A DNA stretch of 64,000 nucleotides, taken from Flavobacterium sp. HSC-61S13. GTDB lineage: Bacteria > Bacteroidota > Bacteroidia > Flavobacteriales > Flavobacteriaceae. The notes beneath the pieces were generated by a model. That model was not told the DNA's origin, did no database searches, and saw only the letters and a program-made list of their open reading frames with translations. This document shows positions 16,922-25,499 of the stretch, piece by piece. Each line of letters opens with the position of its first letter. The stretch's first letter is position 1. The position numbers were made by a program, and so were the translations under genes. Location: contig NZ_JALJZV010000003.1 in NCBI RefSeq assembly GCF_024171535.1, positions 186,001 to 250,000 of the forward strand, written 5' to 3'.

Positions 16922-16961
16922 AAAAAAATGCGATAACCTTCTCGGGTTATCGCATTTTTTA
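16922..16961. terminator. Bidirectional terminator
   Basis: An AAAAAATGCGATAACC arm pairs exactly with GGTTATCGCATTTTTT around a 6-base loop. It separates the converging TPR/AraC and mgtA genes. Confidence 0.85.
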
Positions 16962-16967
16962 TGATTC

Positions 16968-19655
16968 TTAAAACCATTGTCCAAATCGTCGAATGTATAT
17001 TCTTTTAAAGAGCTGTACTACGACAAAATAACTCAACAATATAGCAACCAGCCAAGGGAAATAAGACCAAGGCAGCGGTACTAAACCAACATAATTACCT
17101 AAAGGAGAAAAGGGAATATACAGTCCTAGGCACATCACCAAACCCGTTAATAACAGTACTGGTAAAGTAGCTGTACTCTGAATGAAGGGGATTTTTTGGG
17201 TTCGCAGCAAATGAACAACCAGTGTTTGAGACAATAAACCTTCTACAAACCAACCCGATTGAAAGAGAGCTTGGTGTTCCACACTATTAGCACCTATAAT
17301 GTACCACAACATGGCAAAGGTTGTAATGTCGAACAGTGAGGAGGTCGGTCCGATCCATACCATAAATCTCCCGATATTCTTAGAGTCCCATTTGCGTGGT
17401 TTTTTCAGAAAATCACGATCCATACGATCCCAAGGTAATGCCAATTGAGAAAAGTCGTAAATTAAGTTCTGTAGCAACAGATGTATGGCCAGCATCGGAA
17501 GAAAAGGAATAAATGCACTGGCGACAATTACCGAAAATACGTTTCCAAAATTGGAGCTCGCTGTCATATTCAAGTATTTAATTATGTTTCCAAAGGTTTG
17601 TCTACCGATTAAAATTCCCTCATCCAAAACCATCAAATCCTTTTCCAGTAAGATAATATCCGCAGACTCCTTGGCAATATCGGTTCCGGAATCCACAGAA
17701 ATCCCTACATCGGCGTCGCGTAAGGCTGGTGCATCATTGATACCATCACCCAAAAATCCTACGGTATGTCCATTTTGCTGTAAACTCTTTAACACCGTAT
17801 TTTTTTGTATTGGAGATAATTTGGCGAATATGGAATACTTTTCAACAGCTTCGCTCAGTTCCTGCGTATTCATGCGTTCGATATCACTACCAACCAACCA
17901 CTTCGCATCGTCTATACCCACTTCACGACAAATTTTTCGAGTTATCTCAGCATTATCACCCGTCAACACTTTAACTTGAATACCGTTGTCCATAAGGGCT
18001 TTAATTGCAGGTGCTGTGGAGGGTTTTGGCGGATCCAAAAAGGTTAGAAAACCTTCGATAATTAGTTGTTGTTCGACCTCCAGGGTATAATGCGTTTCCG
18101 TAAAAACCTCTGGAATCTCGCGAATTCCTACCAACAAAACGCGGTATCCCGCTTTATTAAAGGCTGTTGCCTTATCAAGTATGTGCATACGGACCTGATC
18201 ATCCATCGGTATAAATTCATCTTTGAGTCGTATGTGAGTAGCAATATCCAACAACTCTTCGACTGCACCTTTACAGATCAGGATATGATTATCTGACGCA
18301 TCGCTTACAATAACAGATAGCCTGCGTCTCTCAAAATCAAACGGTAATTCGTCTACTTTAGCATGGTATTTAATCGCCTCAAAATCGTCACGATCTTCCG
18401 TAAATTTGACCACGGCACGATCCATCAGATTCTTGACGCCACTTTGATGAAAACTGTTTAACCAAGCCCATTGTAATATGCGCTCGTCGTCGTCCCCACT
18501 GAGATTAATATAGCGATCTAAAACGATCTCATCCTGTGTTAGTGTACCTGTTTTATCGGTACACAAGATATCCATCGCACCTAAATTCTGTATGGCATTC
18601 AATCGTTTGACAATAACTTTTCTCTTAGACATATTGACGGCGCCTTTGGCTAAATTGGCGCTGACTATCATCGGTAGCATCTCTGGAGTGAGTCCGACTG
18701 CAACAGCCAGTGCAAATAACACCGAATCCATCCAATTGCCTTTGATCAATCCATTTACCAAAAAAACCACCGGAACCATCACCATCATAAAACGAATCAA
18801 TAACCAACTGACACTATTGACTCCTTTGTCAAAAGAGGTTTCCGGTCTTTTACCTACGATAGAACGCGCCAAAGAGCCGAAATAGGTATCTGAACCGGTT
18901 GAAAAGACCATACCAGAAGCCGTTCCACTTGTAACATTCGTTCCCATCAGACAGATGTGATTCAATCGCAATAAATCGTGGCGAGGCGATGAATCATCGG
19001 AATCCAATTCATCCTCATAGTCACCAGGTATATCATATTTTTCAACAGGCATCGCCTCACCAGTCAAGGCTGCCTCGCTAACAAATAAATCCCGTGAGGT
19101 AAACAACCGAATGTCTGCCGGTACCAAATCACCGGCGGAAAGCTGTACGATATCGCCAGGAACCAATTCTTCAACATTGATTTCATAGATAAGACTTCCC
19201 GCATTGCTATCCGTTCTACGACGTACTGTAGCGGTAGTTTTAACTAACGAATTGAGGGATTCTGCCGCCTTATTCGTTCTGTACTCCTGCCAAAAACGCA
19301 ATAACCCACTAATGGTAATCATCACCACTATAATAATGACTCCAGCTAATTCAGTAGGCTCCCCCTGACGATAGGGCAACCAGAAATCCATGAAAAAACT
19401 AATGATCGCCAATACACCCAAAACAAAAATAAAGGGGTTCTTATACGCCATAAGCAATTGCCAAATAGCCTTAGGTGCTTTTTGATGCACAATCTCATTT
19501 TTTCCATAAACATCTAACCGACGTTCTGCCTCTATACTGCTTAAACCTTTTTCAGAGGTATTAAAGATTTGAAAGCACTCATCAATGTTATTAACGGCTT
19601 TCGATGTAATTAAAAATTCCTTCGTTTCAGAAAATTTATTGGTGTTGTTTTTCAT
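16968..19655 (-). CDS. mgtA: Mg2+-importing P-type ATPase (MgtA/MgtB type)
   Basis: An 895-residue P-type ATPase of the usual MgtA length. Visible features are the N-terminal cation-ATPase domain (GLSSIEAERRLDVYGKNEI), actuator motif LTGEAMPVEK, phosphorylation site DKTGTLTQDE with Asp367, KGAVEELL, TGDN and GDGINDAPALRDADVGISVD hinge motifs. About ten membrane segments include VGLTPEMLPMI and C-terminal HLLLQNLIYDFSQLALPWD, which are characteristic of the magnesium subgroup. It sits in the inner membrane and takes up Mg2+ when it is scarce. A long, highly structured leader precedes it, with a promoter match about 500 bases upstream. That suggests control at the RNA level, as in other mgtA genes, but by a different structure. 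Confidence 0.93.
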   Translation of the reverse strand: MKNNTNKFSETKEFLITSKAVNNIDECFQIFNTSEKGLSSIEAERRLDVYGKNEIVHQKAPKAIWQLLMAYKNPFIFVLGVLAIISFFMDFWLPYRQGEPTELAGVIIIVVMITISGLLRFWQEYRTNKAAESLNSLVKTTATVRRRTDSNAGSLIYEINVEELVPGDIVQLSAGDLVPADIRLFTSRDLFVSEAALTGEAMPVEKYDIPGDYEDELDSDDSSPRHDLLRLNHICLMGTNVTSGTASGMVFSTGSDTYFGSLARSIVGKRPETSFDKGVNSVSWLLIRFMMVMVPVVFLVNGLIKGNWMDSVLFALAVAVGLTPEMLPMIVSANLAKGAVNMSKRKVIVKRLNAIQNLGAMDILCTDKTGTLTQDEIVLDRYINLSGDDDERILQWAWLNSFHQSGVKNLMDRAVVKFTEDRDDFEAIKYHAKVDELPFDFERRRLSVIVSDASDNHILICKGAVEELLDIATHIRLKDEFIPMDDQVRMHILDKATAFNKAGYRVLLVGIREIPEVFTETHYTLEVEQQLIIEGFLTFLDPPKPSTAPAIKALMDNGIQVKVLTGDNAEITRKICREVGIDDAKWLVGSDIERMNTQELSEAVEKYSIFAKLSPIQKNTVLKSLQQNGHTVGFLGDGINDAPALRDADVGISVDSGTDIAKESADIILLEKDLMVLDEGILIGRQTFGNIIKYLNMTASSNFGNVFSVIVASAFIPFLPMLAIHLLLQNLIYDFSQLALPWDRMDRDFLKKPRKWDSKNIGRFMVWIGPTSSLFDITTFAMLWYIIGANSVEHQALFQSGWFVEGLLSQTLVVHLLRTQKIPFIQSTATLPVLLLTGLVMCLGLYIPFSPLGNYVGLVPLPWSYFPWLVAILLSYFVVVQLFKRIYIRRFGQWF

Positions 19656-19746
19656 ATACTTACTTTATTATTTCCTTAGTCAAAAAATTTTGTCCTGAAC
19701 TCCTACTTGATTACCAAATAGGTGACCAGCAACATCAACTTGATAA

Positions 19747-19857
19747 CTACTGCTTTTGCTTAAATTTTAAAGAGATTTTTCGTTGGTAATTCCGCTGCTC
19801 TTCGTCAAAAAAAGACATACAAACACTGGCTTCAGAATCAATAATGACGAAGAGCAT
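19747..19857 (-). CDS. Candidate 36-codon leader ORF of mgtA
   Basis: An ATG at 19857 opens 36 codons inside the structured mgtA leader. It begins MLFVIIDSEASVCMSFFDEE and ends in a basic stretch. Its start overlaps the base of one hairpin, and its codons run through that hairpin and the closing stem of a three-way junction. Translation would therefore unfold the structure. Mg2+-responsive leader peptides (MgtL) control mgtA in enterobacteria, although this one lacks their prolines. Short length means it may simply be chance. Confidence 0.28.
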   Translation of the reverse strand: MLFVIIDSEASVCMSFFDEEQRNYQRKISLKFKQKQ

Positions 19858-19986
19858 AAGATCAAATCCAAAAAAGTTTTTTAAAGGATTGCGGAATTAC
19901 TACCTCGAAGGAGGTTCGTTGAACTGGTATTGAAAATGATGTTCAACTAAGGTATGAGTAGATCGATTCCACCTATAGTCTGGTGG
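19785..19986 (-). ncRNA. Structured mgtA leader: three hairpins plus a three-way junction
   Basis: Read in the mgtA direction, hairpins form at 19982-19986/19969-19973 (CCACC/GGTGG), 19941-19947/19918-19924 (GTTGAAC/GTTCAAC) and 19911-19915/19902-19906 (ACCTC/GAGGT with a 4-base loop). They are followed by a closing stem 19891-19900/19786-19795 (GTAATTCCGC/GCGGAATTAC). Inside it are two helices: 19886-19890/19865-19869, extended by an A6/T6 pairing, and 19845-19856/19796-19807 (12 perfect pairs, 37-base loop). The helices abut without gaps, making a compact three-way junction. It lies 130-330 bases before mgtA. It lacks the M-box core. A cis-acting Mg2+ sensor is inferred; a free-standing RNA is possible. 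Confidence 0.55.
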
Positions 19987-20161
19987 CGATTTCCAAGTTT
20001 CAGGTTTAAAAAAGTAAACATTCACAACTCTAAAATTTAGCGGCAAATGCACCGCGGATTTACATTCAATTCATACACTTAAGAAAATGATGTTTTATGA
20101 ATCCTTTTCGCTTATACACTATATAATCAAGGCATTAAAATACATTTTCTTTATCACGGAG

Positions 20162-20169
20162 CAAAAATA
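20162..20169 (-). promoter_or_regulatory. Candidate -7 element for mgtA (TATTTTTG)
   Basis: This is the only TAnnTTTG match I found on the minus strand upstream of mgtA. It would give a leader of about 500 bases that includes all the hairpins. No clear -33 box is present, so support is moderate. Confidence 0.4.
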
Positions 20170-20411
20170 ACTAAAAGAATGATGGGGTTTTGGAAATGAA
20201 AATTAGAATATTATTAGAGTTTTAGTTTGACTGATTGCGCGTTAAACAGCTGCGAATGAACTAGTATTCGTATCTTTATAAGTTACGGTTGTCATAACTT
20301 GTGATTGATAGCCGACAACCCCATTTTTATAAATCGATAAGTCTTTAAAATCGTTTGCAACTACAGAAATGAGCTGTTTATATATAATATAACTGATATA
20401 TAAGCGTTTAC
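20170..20411. other. Gene-free spacer between divergent mgtA and ABC promoters
   Basis: No ORF or strong structure seen. It is AT-rich and separates the two divergent promoter matches. Confidence 0.4.
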
Positions 20412-20419
20412 TAACTTTG
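20412..20419 (+). promoter_or_regulatory. -7 element for the small ABC pair (TAACTTTG)
   Basis: TAACTTTG matches TAnnTTTG, 71 bases before the membrane-protein start. The short leader that follows folds into a strong stem-loop. Confidence 0.5.
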
Positions 20420-20432
20420 GTAAGCTTTAATT

Positions 20433-20467
20433 TTCAACAACTGATCCCAGTGCGGGGGTCCGTTGAA
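20433..20467 (+). promoter_or_regulatory. Stem-loop in the leader of the ABC pair
   Basis: TTCAAC (20433-20438) pairs with GTTGAA (20462-20467). Inside, GATCCC (20443-20448) pairs with GGGGTC (20555 region offset: 20455-20460). The GC-rich inner helix stands out in an AT-rich leader. It ends 24 bases before the first start codon, so it could influence translation. No T-run follows. Confidence 0.45.
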
Positions 20468-20490
20468 GATGATAGGTACAAGTAAAACAA

Positions 20491-20826
20491 ATGAATACGA
20501 AATGGACAACATCTACCCGGACAAGCATGATTAGATTGAGAGAACTCCGATTATTTTTAGAATACTATAAGCAGATATTTATACTTAATGCACCACTCTC
20601 GCTGTTGTTGTTTATTTTTAAATTTCAAGTTATCTCTGTATTGGTCTTTTTTTGTACGCTGGGTTTTGCATTGATACTGCTGTATTTTAAAATTTATAGA
20701 AATTTCGATTACTATTACTATCACAATTGCGGTATTACGAAGCGTCAACTGATTGTAGTAGCCTCCTTTTTAAATATAATCATCGCAATAACTCTATATT
20801 CCTTTATGTTATGGTACACCAATTAG
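20491..20826 (+). CDS. Small membrane protein paired with ABC ATPase
   Basis: A 111-residue protein with two central membrane segments (about 31-47 and 50-69) and one C-terminal (about 86-108). A tyrosine-rich NFDYYYYHNCGITKRQL connection lies between them. I do not recognise the family. A second ATG at 20527 (MIRLRELRLFLEYY) may be the true start, since the first 12 residues are polar and unlike the rest. Its end overlaps the start of an ABC ATPase by 16 bases, so it is probably that ATPase's membrane partner. As a permease it is very small; it may act as a dimer or be an accessory subunit. Confidence 0.65.
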   Translation: MNTKWTTSTRTSMIRLRELRLFLEYYKQIFILNAPLSLLLFIFKFQVISVLVFFCTLGFALILLYFKIYRNFDYYYYHNCGITKRQLIVVASFLNIIIAITLYSFMLWYTN

Positions 20827-21467
20827 TTGCTGAGAGTATTGTCAAACATTTCAATCATCAGATGCTGCTATCCGATATTGCTTTGAGCTGCAAAACGGGT
20901 GATGTTATCGGACTATTAGGAAGAAATGGATCAGGGAAGACCAGCTTGCTCAACATCATTTATGGCACTCTGGATTGCGAAAACAAATATTTGGCAGTGG
21001 ATCACATAAAAATCAATCGGCTGTATTCCGTACCAAAGACGATCAATTATTTACCCCAACATCGATTTATACCGCCTTATTTTTCGGTTGCTAAAGCGAT
21101 TTCACTATTCTTGGACGAGCCGGAACAGCAGCATATTCTAGAAGATGAGATGATACAAGCTATTAAACGTCAAAAAATTCACGAGCTCTCCTTTGGTGAC
21201 TTAAGGTATTTGGAAATCAATCTGATACTAAATGCTCCTACGAAATTCAGTTTGCTTGATGAACCGTTCCAAGGATTGGCTCCGCTTGTTATTGAGCGCG
21301 TAGAAAAAAACATCCTAAAGGCCCGTTGCCATAAAGGCATCATTCTGGTTGATCACCATTATCAGTCGGTTTTGGATTTGTGCAATAAGCTATATGTGCT
21401 TCAAAAATGTTGTCTCTATCCGCTAAAAGACCCATCAGAATTACAGCAATACGATTATCTAATCTGA
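20811..21467 (+). CDS. ABC transporter ATP-binding protein with degenerate signature
   Basis: The start is placed at MVHQLVAESIVKHF (20811), giving 218 residues. The frame opens upstream at 20727, but those residues lie inside the membrane-protein gene and do not look like ABC sequence. Walker A is GLLGRNGSGKTSLLN. The Q-loop is in NYLPQHRFIPP. Walker B is FSLLDEPFQGLAP, with the D-loop altered. The H-loop is ILVDHHY. The signature reads ELSFGDLRY in place of LSGGQ. It resembles the ATPases of small Bacteroidota export systems; the substrate is unknown. It is translationally coupled to the preceding gene. Confidence 0.82.
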   Translation: MVHQLVAESIVKHFNHQMLLSDIALSCKTGDVIGLLGRNGSGKTSLLNIIYGTLDCENKYLAVDHIKINRLYSVPKTINYLPQHRFIPPYFSVAKAISLFLDEPEQQHILEDEMIQAIKRQKIHELSFGDLRYLEINLILNAPTKFSLLDEPFQGLAPLVIERVEKNILKARCHKGIILVDHHYQSVLDLCNKLYVLQKCCLYPLKDPSELQQYDYLI

Positions 21468-21479
21468 TTATATCTCTCG

Positions 21480-21605
21480 AAGTCCCGCGTGAAGGATGGA
21501 AGCGACATCCTTGGGCAACGCGAAGCGCAGCCAAAGATATAGCGGACAGCCTGACCGCTTATAGGGGCTGATTAAGCCCGGAAAGCGGACACGCTATAAC
21601 ATCTA
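21480..21605 (+). ncRNA. Structured intergenic element, possible dispersed flavobacterial RNA
   Basis: This stretch is far more GC-rich than its surroundings and folds well. It has AAGGATG/CATCCTT (21492-21498/21506-21512), ATAGCG/CGCTAT closing a domain (21539-21544/21592-21597), and inside it TATAGCGG/CCGCTTATA and GGGCT/AGCCC alternatives. From memory, similar blocks (a GGATGGAAGCGACATCC-type hairpin followed by GATATAGCGGACAGCC) recur between genes in flavobacterial genomes. The Rfam Flavo-1 family is one name to test. No ORF is present. Orientation is given as plus, but either strand is possible. Confidence 0.5.
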
Positions 21606-21635
21606 GTCAACTGCTTGTAAAATCGCTTTAAACGC

Positions 21636-21669
21636 AAAAAACCAGAACTGTAATAGTTCTGGTTTCTTT
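21636..21669. terminator. Bidirectional terminator between ABC pair and sufD
   Basis: An AAACCAGAACT/AGTTCTGGTTT stem has a 5-base loop, with a T6 run on the minus strand after sufD and TTTCTTT on the plus strand. It ends the sufABCD transcript. Confidence 0.8.
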
Positions 21670-21691
21670 ATTGCGATTATCGAATCGTATT

Positions 21692-23011
21692 TTAGATTTC
21701 AAATCCCATTTCGACACCCAATTTGGTAGCGATGAGTTTGGATACTTTTTCTTTTAAATCCGGTATTTTCACACTAGACAATACTTCATTGGTAAAAGCA
21801 TACATCAACAAAGCACGAGCTTCTTTCTTAGGAATACCGCGTTGTTGCATATAAAACATCGCATCGTGATCCAATTGTCCAATCGTACATCCGTGAGAAC
21901 ACTTCACATCGTCTGCAAATATCTCTAACTGAGGTTTGGAGTTTACCGTAGCCTTATCCGTCAACAATACGTTGTTGTTTTGTTGGAAAGCATCGGTTTT
22001 TTGCGCCAAGCGATCTACATAGATCTTACCGTTGAAAACTCCTTCTGAAGCACCGTCATAAATTCCCTTATAATTTTGGTGGCTTTCACAATTCGGTTGA
22101 TTATGAGAAACCAAGGTATAATGATCCACATGTTGCTTGTCGCCTATAATGGTAATACCCTTTAAGGTGCTATCAATACGTTCTCCGTCTTGTGAAAAAT
22201 TCAGGTTGTTACGGGTCAATTTCCCTCCAAAAGAGAAAGTATGTACACTGACTACACTTTCTTGCTTCTGTTTGATAAAGGTATTGTCTATCAAGTTAGC
22301 CGTTTGGTTGTCGTTTTGCAATTTGTAATAATCAACGATCGCGCGTTTATGAGCAAAAACTTCCGTAACACTATTGGTCAAAACGGTATTATCGCTTAAA
22401 CTCTGATGGCGTTCGATGATCTGAACATGAGCGTTTTCGCCTACAATCACCAAGTTACGTGGTTGTGTAAAAAGGGCTTGTTCACTATTAGCTGTTGAAA
22501 AGTTAATAATTTCTATAGGCTTGTCAACTACTTTACTTTTCGGAATATTGATATAAGCGCCTTCCAAAGAAAATGCTGTATTCAATGCCGTTAAGCTATC
22601 TGTTTTATCGGCAGCCGTATTGAAATAGGTGTCGATAATCATTTTATATTTGGGTTTGTTTAAGGCCGACGACATCAAACAAACATCGATTCCATCATGT
22701 GTAGTCGATGACAAATACGAACTAAATACGCCGTTGACGAATACCAATTTGTAGGTATCCACGTCGTTTAGAAAATATTTTTTAACGTCTTTAAAATCGA
22801 TAGCCGTTTCGCTTTTAGGCAAAACACTAAAATCGTTTTTTAGCAAGGCGTTTAAAGAAGTATATTTCCAAGCCTCGTCCTTTTTAGTCGGGAAGCCTTG
22901 GTTTTCAAAGGTTTTTAAAGCGTCTAAACGCAGGTTGTGCAACTCACTGTTGACATCAACTCTTTGTTCAAAAGCGATAAAAGAGGATATTAATTTATCT
23001 TTCAATTCCAT
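21692..23011 (-). CDS. sufD: Fe-S cluster assembly protein SufD
   Basis: SufD is the non-catalytic beta-helix partner of SufB in the SufBC2D scaffold. The 439-residue protein shows an N-terminal helical part with FPTKKDEAWKYTSL, a right-handed beta-helix core, and the C-terminal signature of the family. That signature includes LEIFADDVKCSHGCTIGQLDHDAMFYMQQRGI (about 355-386) and LLMYAFTNEV. It is the last gene of the sufABCD operon, 50 bases after sufC, and is followed by a terminator. Confidence 0.94.
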   Translation of the reverse strand: MELKDKLISSFIAFEQRVDVNSELHNLRLDALKTFENQGFPTKKDEAWKYTSLNALLKNDFSVLPKSETAIDFKDVKKYFLNDVDTYKLVFVNGVFSSYLSSTTHDGIDVCLMSSALNKPKYKMIIDTYFNTAADKTDSLTALNTAFSLEGAYINIPKSKVVDKPIEIINFSTANSEQALFTQPRNLVIVGENAHVQIIERHQSLSDNTVLTNSVTEVFAHKRAIVDYYKLQNDNQTANLIDNTFIKQKQESVVSVHTFSFGGKLTRNNLNFSQDGERIDSTLKGITIIGDKQHVDHYTLVSHNQPNCESHQNYKGIYDGASEGVFNGKIYVDRLAQKTDAFQQNNNVLLTDKATVNSKPQLEIFADDVKCSHGCTIGQLDHDAMFYMQQRGIPKKEARALLMYAFTNEVLSSVKIPDLKEKVSKLIATKLGVEMGFEI

Positions 23012-23061
23012 AATGTGCAGTTCTAAATTAGATTGATAATTGTTTTAAGCAGTCGATCGAA

Positions 23062-23811
23062 TTACTCGATTTCATTCTTAATCCAATCGTAACCTTTTTC
23101 TTCTAATTCTAATGCCAATTCTTTTCCTCCTGTTTTTACAATTTTACCATCGTATAAAACGTGAACAAAGTCTGGAACGATATATTCTAACAATCTTTGG
23201 TAATGCGTAATCAAGATTACCGCATTGTCTTGGCTTTTTAATTTATTAACTCCACTAGCAACGATACGCAAAGCATCGATATCCAAACCGGAATCCGTTT
23301 CATCCAATATCGCCAGCTTCGGTTCTAACATGGCCATTTGGAAAATTTCATTTCTCTTTTTCTCTCCTCCAGAAAAACCTTCGTTTAATGAACGGGAAAG
23401 AAATTTACGGTCGATTTCCAACATTTCCGATTTCTCACGAATCTTTTTCAACATCACATTAGCCGGCATTTCTTCCAAACCTTGTGCTTTTCTAGATTCG
23501 TTAATAGCCGTTTTCATAAAGTTCGTTACCGATACTCCTGGAATCTCAACCGGATACTGAAACGAAAGGAAAACCCCTTTATGCGCTCTTTCCTCTGGTG
23601 CCATTTCCTTGATATCTTCTCCTTCAAGAAGGATCTCTCCTTGAGTAACTTCGAAATTTTCATTTCCAGCAATTACGGAAGATAAGGTACTTTTACCAGC
23701 ACCATTCGGGCCCATAATCGCGTGAACTTCTCCGGCATTAACTACCAAGTTAATTCCCTTTAATATTTCTTTATCTTCTACGCTAGCGTGTAAATTCTTA
23801 ATTTGTAACAT
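23062..23811 (-). CDS. sufC: Fe-S cluster assembly ATPase SufC
   Basis: A 249-residue soluble ABC-type ATPase that drives conformational change in the SufBCD complex. Motifs are Walker A GPNGAGKSTLSSVIAG, Q-loop FLSFQYPVEIPGV, signature FSGGEKKRNEI, Walker B LAILDETDSGLDIDALR and H-loop ITHYQRLL. The LDETDSGLDID form is specific to SufC. It lies between sufB and sufD on the minus strand. Confidence 0.96.
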   Translation of the reverse strand: MLQIKNLHASVEDKEILKGINLVVNAGEVHAIMGPNGAGKSTLSSVIAGNENFEVTQGEILLEGEDIKEMAPEERAHKGVFLSFQYPVEIPGVSVTNFMKTAINESRKAQGLEEMPANVMLKKIREKSEMLEIDRKFLSRSLNEGFSGGEKKRNEIFQMAMLEPKLAILDETDSGLDIDALRIVASGVNKLKSQDNAVILITHYQRLLEYIVPDFVHVLYDGKIVKTGGKELALELEEKGYDWIKNEIE

Positions 23812-23911
23812 GCTTTAATTTTGAATTTGAGATTTGAAATTCTAGATGATCATCTGCAATTGCAAAACTCTGTTGTTTTATTATATGTTTTATCTATAAG
23901 TTCTCTGTCAA

Positions 23912-25360
23912 TTATCCGACACTTCCCTCTAGGGAAATCTCTAATAATTTTTGTGCTTCTACAGCAAATTCCATCGGAAGTTTGTTTAATACCTCTTTAG
24001 AGAATCCATTTACAATCAAGGCAATGGCCTTTTCTGTAGGAATTCCCCTTTGGTTGCAATAGAATACTTGGTCTTCACCGATTTTACTCGTCGTTGCTTC
24101 GTGCTCCAATTGTGCAGTACTGTTCTTAACCTCGATATAAGGGAAAGTATGCGCACCACATTGGTCGCCCATCAAAAGCGAATCACATTGAGTAAAGTTA
24201 CGAGCATTATCTGCACGCGCTCCTATTTGAACCAATCCACGGTAACTGTTTTGAGATTTTCCGGCAGAAATACCTTTCGAAATAATCGTCGAACGAGTGT
24301 TTTTACCCAAATGGATCATCTTGGTTCCCGTATCGGCTTGCTGGTAATTATTAGTTACTGCAATCGAATAAAATTCTCCAATTGAATGATCTCCTTTTAA
24401 TATACATGATGGATATTTCCAGGTTACAGCAGAACCGGTTTCAACCTGTGTCCAAGAGATTTTAGCTCTAGTCTCACACAAACCTCTTTTGGTTACAAAA
24501 TTATATACCCCACCCTTACCTTCTTTGTTTCCTGGGAACCAGTTTTGAACGGTAGAATATTTTATTTCAGCATCATCCAAAGCAATCAATTCCACCACTG
24601 CGGCATGCAGTTGGTTTTCATCTCTTGACGGCGCTGTACATCCTTCTAAATAACTCACATAACTCCCTTCATCGGCTATAACCAAAGTTCTTTCAAACTG
24701 TCCGGTTCCGGCCTGATTGATTCGGAAATAAGTCGATAGCTCCATCGGACAACGTACGCCCTTAGGGATATAGCAGAATGATCCATCAGAAAAAACCGCT
24801 GAATTTAAAGCTGCATAGAAATTGTCTTTTCGAGGAACTACAGATCCTAAGTATTTCTTTACCAATTCGGAATGCTCGCGAATCGCTTCTGAAATCGAAC
24901 AGAAGATAATTCCCTTCTCAGCCAAGGTCTTTTTAAAGGTCGTCGCTACCGATACCGAGTCAATCACGATATCTATGGCTACTCCTGCTAAACGTTTTTG
25001 TTCTTCCAAAGAAATCCCCAACTTGTTAAACGTGTCCAACAATTCCGGATCAACCTCATCAATACTGTCGTATTTCGGCTTTGTCTTTGGAGCTGAATAA
25101 TAAGAAATCGCTTGGAAATCAGGTTTTTGGTAATGAACATTAGCCCATTCTGGTTCAATCATTTCTTGCCAAGCACGAAAAGCTTCCAGTCTCCATTCTG
25201 TCATCCATTCCGGTTCTTCCTTTTTAAGAGATATCGCACGAACAATCGCTTCGTTTAATCCAATAGGAAAAGTTTCCGATTCGATATCGGTATAAAAACC
25301 ATATTCGTACTCCTTGGTTTCCAGTTCTTTTTTAAGTTCTTCTTCGGTATATTTGCTCAT
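23912..25360 (-). CDS. sufB: Fe-S cluster assembly protein SufB
   Basis: SufB is the main scaffold subunit on which the cluster is built. The 482-residue protein includes [16 protein letters not shown] near 49-64, [37 protein letters not shown] and the C-terminal [20 protein letters not shown]. The last contains the conserved SufB Cys/Glu region. The 100-base gap to sufC contains a 12-bp palindrome (23844-23855) but no terminator. Confidence 0.96.
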   Translation of the reverse strand: MSKYTEEELKKELETKEYEYGFYTDIESETFPIGLNEAIVRAISLKKEEPEWMTEWRLEAFRAWQEMIEPEWANVHYQKPDFQAISYYSAPKTKPKYDSIDEVDPELLDTFNKLGISLEEQKRLAGVAIDIVIDSVSVATTFKKTLAEKGIIFCSISEAIREHSELVKKYLGSVVPRKDNFYAALNSAVFSDGSFCYIPKGVRCPMELSTYFRINQAGTGQFERTLVIADEGSYVSYLEGCTAPSRDENQLHAAVVELIALDDAEIKYSTVQNWFPGNKEGKGGVYNFVTKRGLCETRAKISWTQVETGSAVTWKYPSCILKGDHSIGEFYSIAVTNNYQQADTGTKMIHLGKNTRSTIISKGISAGKSQNSYRGLVQIGARADNARNFTQCDSLLMGDQCGAHTFPYIEVKNSTAQLEHEATTSKIGEDQVFYCNQRGIPTEKAIALIVNGFSKEVLNKLPMEFAVEAQKLLEISLEGSVG

Positions 25361-25438
25361 ATTTTTTTTTAAATCTAAAAACCTTAGTTATTCTTAACCC
25401 GGTCTTCGTTCAATAAATAAAATTTCTTTTAATAGAGA

Positions 25439-25462
25439 AAACAGGCTTAAAAACCTGTCTTC
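25439..25462 (-). terminator. Hairpin between sufA and sufB, possible attenuator
   Basis: On the minus strand ACAGG, an 8-base loop and CCTGT are followed by TTTTC. It is a weak terminator in the 139-base sufA-sufB gap and could lower expression of sufB relative to sufA, or leave sufB with its own promoter. Confidence 0.4.
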
Positions 25463-25499
25463 GTTTTCTTTTGTCTAAGACGATTACGTTAACGCTGTA

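Noticed and set aside
19660..20160. M-box (ykoK) riboswitch upstream of mgtA
   Set aside because: The conserved GTTAGGTGAGGCTCCT-like core is not present on the minus strand.
20727..20810. Longer start for the ABC ATPase
   Set aside because: The extra residues fall inside the membrane-protein gene in another frame and are unlike ABC sequences.
21480..21605. tmRNA, SRP RNA or RNase P RNA
   Set aside because: None of the characteristic core sequences of these RNAs is present.
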